Below are positions 57,830 to 64,000 of a stretch of 64,000 nt of DNA, piece by piece. Under the pieces are notes generated by a model that had not been told where the DNA came from, made no database searches, and saw only the letters and a list, made by a program, of their open reading frames with translations. Made by a program: the position numbers and the translations under genes. The first letter of the stretch is position 1, and every line of letters begins with the position of its first letter. The DNA comes from Streptomyces solicavernae (GTDB lineage Bacteria; Actinomycetota; Actinomycetes; Streptomycetales; Streptomycetaceae), in NCBI RefSeq assembly GCF_029968095.1, contig NZ_JASCIR010000002.1:1-64000 (forward strand), in the 5' to 3' direction.

Positions 57830-59263
57830 ATGACCCAGTCGTCAGTGGAGCCCAAGACGGTCGCGGAGGACGCGGGCAACGGCTCGCGTGTCCCCGCCGG
57901 CAGGTCTTGGCTCGACCGGTACTTCCACATATCCAGCCGAGGATCGACGGTCGCGCGTGAGGTGCGCGGCGGCATCACCACCTTCATGGCGATGGCCTAC
58001 ATCCTCCTGCTCAACCCGCTGCTGCTCGGCGGTGAGGACGCGCTCGGCAACAAGATGAGCCAGCCCGCGCTGATCACCGCCACCGCTCTGGCAGCCGCGG
58101 TGACCACCCTGGCGATGGGTTTCATCGGCAAGGTCCCGCTGGCGCTCGCCGCGGGTCTCAGCGTCTCGGGCGTACTGTCCACGCAGGTCGCCCCCGACAT
58201 GACCTGGCCGCAGGCCATGGGCATGTGTGTGGTCTACGGCGTCGTGATCATGCTTCTGGTCGCCACCGGCGTACGAGAGATCATCATGAACGCGATCCCG
58301 TTGCCGCTGAAGCACGGCATCACCATGGGCATCGGCCTGTTCATCGCGATGATCGGCTTCGTGAACGCCGGCTTCGTGGGCAAGGGAGCGCCCGTCACCC
58401 TCGGCGTGGAGGGGCACCTGAGCGGCTGGCCGGTCGCCCTGTTCGCCTTCACCCTGATCCTCATCTTCATGCTGCAGTCCCGGAAGGTGCCCGGAGCGAT
58501 CCTCCTCGGCATCGTCGTGGGCACCGTGATCTCCGTCCTGGCCACCTCCACCGGCCTGATCTCCGAGAAGGAGTGGGGCGGCAAGGCGCCCGTCCTGCAC
58601 GGCAGCCCCGTCTCCATGCCGGACTTCGGGCTCTTCGGCTCCATCGAGTTCGGCGGCTGGGACGAGCTCGGCGCCACCACCGTCGGCATGATCGTCTTCA
58701 CGCTCGTGCTGGCCGGCTTCTTCGACGCGATGGCCACCATCATCGCCGTCGGCCAGGAGGCCAAGCTCGCCGACGAACGCGGCAAGATGCCCGGCCTCAA
58801 CAAGGCCCTGTTCATCGACGGCGCCGGCGGCGCGGTCGGCGGTGTGGCCGGTGCCTCCGGTCAGACCGTGTTCATCGAGTCGGCGTCCGGCGTCGGCGAG
58901 GGCGCCCGTACCGGCCTCTCCGCCACCGTCACCGGCATGTTCTTCGCCGCCTGCCTGTTCTTCACGCCGCTCACCCAGCTCGTGCCGAACCAGGTGGCCT
59001 CGGCCGCGCTCGTCGTGATCGGCGCGATGATGCTGCAGAACGCCCGCCACGTGGACTGGACCGACTGGTCCGTCGCGGCCCCGGTGTTCCTCACCGTCGT
59101 CCTGATGCCGTTCACGTACACCATCACCGCCGGTGTCGGCTGCGGCGTCATCGCCTACTGCGCGATCAAGCTCGCGCAGGGCAAGTGGCGCGATCCGAGC
59201 ATCTTCATGTGGATCCTGTCGGCCGTGTTCATCTTCTATTTCGCCACCGGTTCCGGGCACTAG
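57830..59263 (+). CDS. NCS2-family purine permease (AzgA/PbuG-type)
   Basis: A 477-residue transporter with about 12-14 spans and the AzgA-branch signature EVRGGITTFMAMAYILLLNPLLLGG near residues 44-68, ATALAAAVTTLAMGFIGKVPLALAAGLSVSG near 84-115, and GVAGASGQTVFIESASGVGEGARTGLSATVTGMFF near 335-370. Members import guanine, hypoxanthine or adenine by proton symport, supplying the dehydrogenase encoded next to it. GGGAGAAGG precedes the ATG. It lies behind its own promoter region after two hairpins. Confidence 0.93.
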   Translation: MTQSSVEPKTVAEDAGNGSRVPAGRSWLDRYFHISSRGSTVAREVRGGITTFMAMAYILLLNPLLLGGEDALGNKMSQPALITATALAAAVTTLAMGFIGKVPLALAAGLSVSGVLSTQVAPDMTWPQAMGMCVVYGVVIMLLVATGVREIIMNAIPLPLKHGITMGIGLFIAMIGFVNAGFVGKGAPVTLGVEGHLSGWPVALFAFTLILIFMLQSRKVPGAILLGIVVGTVISVLATSTGLISEKEWGGKAPVLHGSPVSMPDFGLFGSIEFGGWDELGATTVGMIVFTLVLAGFFDAMATIIAVGQEAKLADERGKMPGLNKALFIDGAGGAVGGVAGASGQTVFIESASGVGEGARTGLSATVTGMFFAACLFFTPLTQLVPNQVASAALVVIGAMMLQNARHVDWTDWSVAAPVFLTVVLMPFTYTITAGVGCGVIAYCAIKLAQGKWRDPSIFMWILSAVFIFYFATGSGH

Positions 59264-59328
59264 CGCCCACACTCGCGGGACGCCCTTTTCGCCCCCGCCC
59301 CACGTATCGTTTTCTGAAGGAGGCCGAC

Positions 59329-60480
59329 ATGCTGGACATCGCCGAGGAGCTGAACCGGTGGGTCGAGCAGGGACGTGACTTCGCGATCGCCACCGTCGTG
59401 GCGGTCAGCGGCAGCGGTCCCCGTCAGCCCGGTGCCGCACTCGCCGTGGACGGCGAGGGCACCGCCATCGGATCGGTATCGGGCGGGTGCGTCGAGGGCG
59501 CCGTGTACGAGCTGTGCCGGCAGGCGCTCCAGGACGGCGAGACCGTCCTCGAACGCTTCGGCTACAGCGACGAGGACGCCTTCGCCGTCGGCCTGACCTG
59601 CGGCGGAATCATCGACATCCTCGTCACCCCGGTACCCGCGGACGCTCCGGGACGGGGAGTGTTCGCGGCCGCGCTGGCCGCCGCCGCCTCCGGTGAGGCG
59701 GCGGCGGTCGCGCGGGTCACCGACGGCCCGTCCGACCTCCTCGGCCGCGCCCTCCTCGTCCGCCCCGACGGGACGTACGAGGGCGGCCTCGGCGGCCACC
59801 CCGAGCTTGACCGCACCTCCGCCGCCGAAGCGGTCGCCCTGCTGGACGCGGGCCGCACCGGCACCGTCGAGATAGGCGAGGACGGCAGCCGCTGCGGCCG
59901 CCCCCTGACCCTGCTCGTCGAGTCCTCCGTGCCCGCACCCCGGATGATCGTCTTCGGCGCGATCGACTTCGCGTCCGCGCTCGTCCGCATCGGCAAGTAC
60001 CTCGGCTACCACGTCACCGTCTGCGACGCCCGCCCGGTCTTCGCGACCCGCACCCGCTTCCCCGAGGCCGACGACCTCGTGGTGGAGTGGCCGCACAAGT
60101 ACCTGGAGCGCACCGACGTCGACGGCCGCACGGTCCTCTGTGTCCTCACCCACGACGCCAAGTTCGACGTGCCGCTCCTCGAACTCGCGCTGCGCCTGCC
60201 CGTCGCGTACGTCGGCGCGATGGGCTCCCGCCGCACCCACGAGGACCGCAACCGCCGCCTGCGCGAAGTCGGCGTCACCGAGCTTGAGCTGGCCCGCCTG
60301 CGCTCCCCGATCGGCCTCGACCTCGGGGCCCGTACGCCCGAGGAGACGGCCCTGTCGATCGCCGCGGAGATCGTGGCGAACCGGCGCGGCGGCAGCGGGG
60401 TGTCCCTGACCGGCGCCCACACCCCGATCCACCACGACGGCCCGCAGGCCCCCGCGGGCCGCCTCGGCTCCGTCGCCTGA
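59329..60480 (+). CDS. xdhC: XdhC/CoxI-type Mo-cofactor maturation factor
   Basis: A 383-residue accessory protein that binds molybdenum cofactor, promotes its sulfuration and inserts it into xanthine dehydrogenase. The N-terminal XdhC/CoxI domain has ATVVAVSGSGPRQPGAALAV near 21-40 and GSVSGGCVEGAVYE near 48-61; the C-terminal Rossmann domain has MIVFGAIDFASALVRIGKYLGYHVTVCDAR near 205-234, VLTHDAKFDVPLLELAL and YVGAMGSRRT near 300. GAAGGA precedes the ATG; 65 bases after the permease, likely one transcript. Confidence 0.94.
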   Translation: MLDIAEELNRWVEQGRDFAIATVVAVSGSGPRQPGAALAVDGEGTAIGSVSGGCVEGAVYELCRQALQDGETVLERFGYSDEDAFAVGLTCGGIIDILVTPVPADAPGRGVFAAALAAAASGEAAAVARVTDGPSDLLGRALLVRPDGTYEGGLGGHPELDRTSAAEAVALLDAGRTGTVEIGEDGSRCGRPLTLLVESSVPAPRMIVFGAIDFASALVRIGKYLGYHVTVCDARPVFATRTRFPEADDLVVEWPHKYLERTDVDGRTVLCVLTHDAKFDVPLLELALRLPVAYVGAMGSRRTHEDRNRRLREVGVTELELARLRSPIGLDLGARTPEETALSIAAEIVANRRGGSGVSLTGAHTPIHHDGPQAPAGRLGSVA

Positions 60481-60483
60481 CCT

Positions 60484-60541
60484 CTCTACGCGGCCCCTTT
60501 ACGCGGCGCCTTTACGCGTTTACGCGGCCCTTTACGCGGCC
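60484..60541. repeat. Tandem TTTACGCGGCC repeats
   Basis: Five imperfect copies of (C/T)TTTACGCGG(C/-) occupy the gap between the convergent xdhC and DoxX genes and run into the DoxX stop. Several T-runs with GC hairpins (GGCC/CGCGG) may provide termination. Confidence 0.85.
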
Positions 60542-60885
60542 GCCACCCCCAGCCACAGCGCGGCCGCCGACAGCGCCAGGAACCCCGCCGGCGCCCAGAT
60601 CGTGCTGAACACCCGCGCCCGCAGATGCGTCAGCACGGCCCCGACGAAGAACACCACAAGCCCCGCGGCCGCCGCGACCCCCAGCCACCGCCACCCCGCG
60701 AGCCCCAGGAAAAGCCCGACCGTGGCCGCCACCTTCGGCACGCCGAGCGGCGCGACCCAGGAGCGCGGGACGTCCACGGCCGAGGAGGTCGCGAGCACGG
60801 CGGGCGCCTCACGCAGATCGAGCACCCCGATCGCCCCGACGACGACGGCGGTGAACACGGTGACGACGACATACGCGACAAACAT
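60532..60885 (-). CDS. DoxX-like membrane protein
   Basis: A 117-residue protein with four spans (VAYVVVTVFTAVVVGAIGVLDL; VAATVGLFLGLAGWRWLGVAAAAGLVVFFVGAVLTHLRA; WAPAGFLALSAAALWLGVAAA), the DoxX/YphA pattern. Function in redox or detoxification is suggested for the family only. GGAAGG precedes the ATG. Divergent from a LysR regulator with 100 bases between starts, the classic arrangement of a regulator and its target. Confidence 0.87.
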   Translation of the reverse strand: MFVAYVVVTVFTAVVVGAIGVLDLREAPAVLATSSAVDVPRSWVAPLGVPKVAATVGLFLGLAGWRWLGVAAAAGLVVFFVGAVLTHLRARVFSTIWAPAGFLALSAAALWLGVAAA

Positions 60886-60973
60886 GGCGCGATCCTTCCG
60901 GCTCGGTGGACCTGAGCGGCCCGTCTTCCGACCCTCGCCCCGCCCCCGCCTGGCCGTCCAATACCTGCATCCA

Positions 60974-60979
60974 TAACCT
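60974..60979 (+). promoter_or_regulatory. Candidate -10 hexamer (TAACCT), leaderless LysR-gene transcript
   Basis: TAACCT is followed after six bases by the ATG at 60986. No ribosome-binding site is visible. Confidence 0.4.
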
Positions 60980-60985
60980 GACGGC

Positions 60986-61936
60986 ATGGATGTCGACTCG
61001 CGTCTGCTGCGCTCCTTCGCCGCCGTGGCCGAGGAGGGCAACCTCACCCGCGCCGCCGAGCGCCTCTTCGTCTCCCAGCCCGCCCTGACCAAGCAGATCA
61101 GGCAGCTGGAGCAGCTGCTCGGCGTCCGGCTCTTCACCCGCTCCCGCGCCGGAATGGCCCTCACCGGCCCCGGCCGCGCCCTCGCCGCCCGCACCCCCGC
61201 CGTCCTCGCCGCCGTCGACACCGCCGTACGGGAGACCCGCAGCGCCGGGCGGGCCCAGGCGCGGGTGCTGCGCGTCGGGTTCCTCGCCAGCGCCGCCAAC
61301 GAGGCCACGCAGGACATCGTCGCGGAGTTCGGCCGCCGCCGCCCCGGCACCCGGGTCGAGCTGCGCCAGGCCGCCTGGTCCAACCCGACCGCCGGGCTCG
61401 CCGACGGCGACGTGGACGCGGCGCTGCTGCGGCTGCCGTTCCCCGGCCAGGACACGTACCGCGTCGAGACCCTGCTCACCGAGGACCGGGTGGCCGTGCT
61501 CCCGGCCACGCACCCCCTGGCGGACCGGGCGCGCCTCGACTTCGCCGAGCTCTGGGACGAGCCGTTCATCGCCGCCCCGCCGACGACCGGTTCCTTCCGC
61601 GACTACTGGCTGGCGGTCGAGGCCCGCCCCGCCGACCGGCCGGTGCGGATCGGCGCGGTCACCGACCAGCCCGACGAATGGCTCAGCGCCATCGCCAACG
61701 GCTACGGCATCGCCCTCGCCCCCGCCTCGGCGGCCCGCTTCTACGCCCGGCCCGGTGTGACCTACGTCCCGGTGGACGGCGTCGCCCCGACCTCGGTGGG
61801 GGTCGCGTGGGCGCCCGCGGACGACGGCAATCCGGTGGTCGGCGACTTCGTCCGCAGCTGCCTGGACGTGGTGGGCGCCGCCCCCACGTCGGGACCTTCG
61901 GCCCTGCCGCCCGAGGGCCACGGGCCGCAGGCTTGA
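60986..61936 (+). CDS. LysR-family transcriptional regulator
   Basis: A 316-residue LysR protein: winged helix-turn-helix (LRSFAAVAEEGNLTRAAERLFVSQPALTKQIRQLEQLLGVRLFTRS, residues 8-53), then a periplasmic-binding-type effector domain (VLRVGFLASAANEATQDIV near 92-110; DGDVDAALLRLPF near 145). It stands divergent from the DoxX gene, its most likely target. The universal stress gene starts three bases after its stop. Confidence 0.92.
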   Translation: MDVDSRLLRSFAAVAEEGNLTRAAERLFVSQPALTKQIRQLEQLLGVRLFTRSRAGMALTGPGRALAARTPAVLAAVDTAVRETRSAGRAQARVLRVGFLASAANEATQDIVAEFGRRRPGTRVELRQAAWSNPTAGLADGDVDAALLRLPFPGQDTYRVETLLTEDRVAVLPATHPLADRARLDFAELWDEPFIAAPPTTGSFRDYWLAVEARPADRPVRIGAVTDQPDEWLSAIANGYGIALAPASAARFYARPGVTYVPVDGVAPTSVGVAWAPADDGNPVVGDFVRSCLDVVGAAPTSGPSALPPEGHGPQA

Positions 61937-61939
61937 AGA

Positions 61940-62830
61940 ATGAGTACGAGCGCTCCGGTCCTGGCCGCAGTCGACGGCTCCGAACCCAGCCTCAAGGCCC
62001 TGACCTGGGCCATTGACGCGGCTCTCGGCCATGGCACGGAGGTGGTGGCCGCCCACGTCCGCGCGGGCCGCGGCGCCGCGCCGGCGGACGGCACCGATCC
62101 GGTACGGGCCAAGGTGGAGGCGACGGTCGCGGCGTACGGGGACCAGGCGCCGCCCGTGCGGTACGTGGAGGCCGACGGCCACCCCGCGGCCGCGCTCGGC
62201 GAACTCGCGCAGAAGGCCGGCCTGCTCGTCCTCGGCTCCCGTGGCCTCGGCGGGTTCGCGGCGCTGCTGCTCGGCTCCACGGGCCGCAAGTGCGCCGCGC
62301 AGGCCCCGTGCCCGGTGGTGGTCGTCCCGCACGAGTCCCGTACGGCGGAGGCCGCCGCGCAGCCCGGTCCGCCCGGACGGGTCGTCCTCGGCCTGGACCC
62401 GGAGGAGACGGCCGACGAGGTCATCGAGTTCGCGTTCGCCGCGGCGGCCCGGCGGGGCGTGGAACTCCAGGTGGTCTCCACGTACCGGGTGCCGCTGCGG
62501 GCCCTGACGACGATGGGCGACCTGGTCCCCGGCGACGCGGCGGACGCGCGCAGGGCGGGCCTCGCCCTGACGGCGGGCCAGCGCGAACGCCTCACCGCGT
62601 TCGCGGAGCGCTACCCGAAGGTCGCCGTCGACCCGGTCGTCGCCCCCGCGGACCCGGCCGGCCGCCTGGTCACGGCCTCCCGCACGGCCGGTCTCCTGGT
62701 GGTGGGCCGCCACCGCCGCCGCCTCACCACGGACACGCTCCTCATGGGCTCGGTCGCCAACGCGGTGCTGTTGCATGCGCATTGCGCGGTGGCGGTGGTG
62801 CCGGGGCGCGTCAGCGAGTGGCGTACGTGA
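61940..62830 (+). CDS. Universal stress protein, tandem UspA domains
   Basis: A 296-residue protein with two UspA domains. Domain 1: VLAAVDGSEPSLKALTWAIDAAL at 7-29 and LLVLGSRGLGGFAALLLGSTGRKCAAQAPCPVVVVP near 94-130, a good ATP-binding G-2x-G-9x-G-S/T motif. Domain 2: VVLGLDPEETADEVIEFAFAAA near 150-171 and LLVVGRHRRRLTTDTLLMGSVANAVLLHAHCAVAVV near 252-287. Domain 2 keeps the motif less strictly. The 3' end overlaps the convergent DUF397 gene by 20 bases. Confidence 0.92.
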   Translation: MSTSAPVLAAVDGSEPSLKALTWAIDAALGHGTEVVAAHVRAGRGAAPADGTDPVRAKVEATVAAYGDQAPPVRYVEADGHPAAALGELAQKAGLLVLGSRGLGGFAALLLGSTGRKCAAQAPCPVVVVPHESRTAEAAAQPGPPGRVVLGLDPEETADEVIEFAFAAAARRGVELQVVSTYRVPLRALTTMGDLVPGDAADARRAGLALTAGQRERLTAFAERYPKVAVDPVVAPADPAGRLVTASRTAGLLVVGRHRRRLTTDTLLMGSVANAVLLHAHCAVAVVPGRVSEWRT

Positions 62831-63008
62831 GGAACGCCGACCAGGCGTCGGGGGTGGTGGTGAGGTGGGGGAGGGTGGGGTTCTTGGAGTCGCGGATATG
62901 GATCAAGTCCCTTGAGTTTCCTTGGGCTTGGGCGAGTTCGAGGCAGTCGCCGCCCCCACCGTCGCTGTAGCTCGACTTGAACCAGGCGAGTTGTTCGGTG
63001 GAGGTCAT
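62811..63008 (-). CDS. DUF397 protein
   Basis: A 65-residue protein with the DUF397 pattern: WFKSSYSDGGGGDCLELA near residues 9-26 and IRDSKNP near 38, ending SAFLTYATR. Its ATG overlaps the stop of the XRE regulator (ATGA). In Streptomyces such pairs control development or stress functions; in some cases the small protein antagonises the XRE regulator. Confidence 0.92.
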   Translation of the reverse strand: MTSTEQLAWFKSSYSDGGGGDCLELAQAQGNSRDLIHIRDSKNPTLPHLTTTPDAWSAFLTYATR

Positions 63009-63862
63009 AGCTTCTCCAGCTTCCTCTCGATCAGCTCCAAGGACTTCAGTGGCGTCAGCGCCGCCGCCCTCATGATCCCATAGCGCTCGGCGAGTACTCG
63101 GGCCTCGGCGGGATCGGAGATCAGGCGGGGGTGCTCCTGAATCTCGGTGTAACCAACCTGGTGATGCTGCCCTTTGGGCACCAGTAGGTTGAACGACCCG
63201 CCCAGGTTGGGGTGGGCTTCGCAGGCCGTCGGCATCACCTGTAGCTCGACGTTGCGCATGGAGCTGATGTCCATGATGTGCCGCAACTGCGTTTCGTGCA
63301 CGCTCAGTCCGCCGACAGGCCGGTCCAGAAGGGCTTCCTCCAAGACATAGCTGATGACCGGTGCGGGCTGTCGAGTGAAGAGCTTCTGTCGGTCCAGGCG
63401 GTCGGCGATGCGCTTGTCGATCGTCAACTCATCGAGGAGCGGCCGACGGTGCCGGAACACCGCCTCCGCATGCCCAGCAGTCTGCAGCAGCCCATGCAGT
63501 GCCGAGCTGCAGTAGTGATGCAGCTCCACGGCCTCCGACTCCAGCTGCGCATGCCCCCGATACCACTCCGGATGCCGAGTCCGCGCCCGCGCCAGCGCCG
63601 CCTTCACCTCCGGGATCGCCGCCGTCAGGATCCCGCCCGCGTCCAGCGCGACCTCCGCCAGTTCCAGGAACCGCGGCTGCGGAATCCGTACGTTGCGCTC
63701 GATCGCCGACACCAGGTCCAGGCTCACGTGCGTGGCCGTCGCCAGTTCGCGTTGGCCCATGCCGCGGGCCTCGCGCAGGACTTTGATCTGTTTGCCCAGC
63801 GTGGCGAAGAGATGATTCGTGCCGTCCGCCTGCGCGGGCCGCTCCGGCCGTTGTTCGTGCAT
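63005..63862 (-). CDS. XRE-family regulator with DUF5753 domain
   Basis: A 285-residue regulator: N-terminal helix-turn-helix (LGKQIKVLREARGMGQRELATATHVSLDLVSAIERNVRIPQPRFLELAEVAL, about 22-72) and a C-terminal DUF5753 domain (SSALHGLLQTAGHAEAVFRHRRP near 118; ISYVLEEALLDRPVGG near 170; MRNVELQVMP near 200). The ATG at 63862 (MHEQRPERPAQ) lies 22 codons inside a longer frame; no strong ribosome site marks either start. It forms a unit with the DUF397 gene. Confidence 0.9.
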   Translation of the reverse strand: MHEQRPERPAQADGTNHLFATLGKQIKVLREARGMGQRELATATHVSLDLVSAIERNVRIPQPRFLELAEVALDAGGILTAAIPEVKAALARARTRHPEWYRGHAQLESEAVELHHYCSSALHGLLQTAGHAEAVFRHRRPLLDELTIDKRIADRLDRQKLFTRQPAPVISYVLEEALLDRPVGGLSVHETQLRHIMDISSMRNVELQVMPTACEAHPNLGGSFNLLVPKGQHHQVGYTEIQEHPRLISDPAEARVLAERYGIMRAAALTPLKSLELIERKLEKL

Positions 63863-63964
63863 GTCCGTACCACCCGTACACCCAGCGGAGCGGACCCGTA
63901 CGGCTACGCTCCGTCGTCCAGTCGTCACTGGTCAGCGTAGGAGCAAACGGCCACGCTCGGTGAC

Positions 63965-64000
63965 ATGAAAGCTCAAATCCCCAGCCCTGACCTGAAGTTC
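63965..64000 (+). CDS. Possible 5' end of a gene leaving the window
   Basis: An ATG at 63965 opens a frame (MKAQIPSPDLKF) that runs to the last base. CACGCT lies seven bases upstream, in line with the leaderless pattern. It would be divergent from the XRE regulator. Twelve codons are too few to judge. Confidence 0.3.
   Translation, partial: MKAQIPSPDLKF

Overview
The window is very GC-rich actinobacterial DNA that reads as Streptomyces. The pointers are strong G/C bias at third codon positions, many GTG starts and 1-4 base start/stop overlaps, an XRE regulator paired with a DUF397 protein, a DUF2637 membrane protein, a PP2C-like phosphatase with a disordered leader, and intergenic repeats that I remember from many Streptomyces genomes. 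I see no rRNA, tRNA, CRISPR array, transposase or prophage gene. The order looks like a chromosomal stretch of metabolic and accessory genes.

1-15 kb is a catecholate siderophore locus. A divergent iron box at 2970-2987 separates a FepD/FepG/FepC-type importer (minus strand) from a nine-gene plus-strand operon: binding lipoprotein, EntA, EntC, EntE, isochorismatase, a free aryl carrier protein, a one-module NRPS (C-A-PCP-TE), an MbtH-like protein and a phosphopantetheinyl transferase. The adenylation domain carries the serine code read as DVWHFSLVDK, so the predicted product is enterobactin, the cyclic trimer of 2,3-dihydroxybenzoyl-serine. A convergent Fes-like esterase has its own iron box at 14933-14951. 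A third iron box at 48350-48368 precedes a FhuF-like ferric-siderophore reductase 33 kb away, so uptake, synthesis and iron release appear to share one regulator of the DmdR/IdeR type.

15-18 kb holds small or unknown genes and an SPFH (band 7) protein. 18.2-27 kb is a mosaic locus on both strands: NAD-dependent epimerase, OmpR-type two-component system, family-2 glycosyltransferase, DUF2064 protein, methyltransferase, small membrane protein, membrane-anchored molybdopterin oxidoreductase and a large polytopic membrane protein. It looks like an undescribed surface-glycoconjugate pathway and is the best candidate for new biology here. 27-35.6 kb has a SulP transporter, a D,D-carboxypeptidase, a compact D-galactonate catabolic operon (dgoK-dgoA-dgoD) with an IclR regulator, and a GT39-like membrane protein. 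35.6-41.4 kb has RsgA, a His/Glu-rich lipoprotein, the alkylation-repair pair AlkA(with Ada N-domain)-Ogt, a DUF456 protein and a TrmB/LuxR-type regulator. 41.9-50.9 kb has the phosphatase, a pyruvate oxidase, an anti-sigma-type ATPase, the FhuF protein, a GntR regulator, an SDR enzyme and a helical-repeat protein. 50.9-51.6 kb is a gene-free array of 45-base repeats. 51.6-60.5 kb is a purine-catabolism locus: PucR regulator, three-subunit xanthine dehydrogenase, NCS2 permease and XdhC. The right end has DoxX, LysR, a universal stress protein and the XRE/DUF397 pair.

A theme that cuts across the window is short, nearly perfect tandem repeats whose unit is a multiple of three bases. They lie inside about a dozen genes, and repeats of other unit lengths lie in several intergenic gaps.
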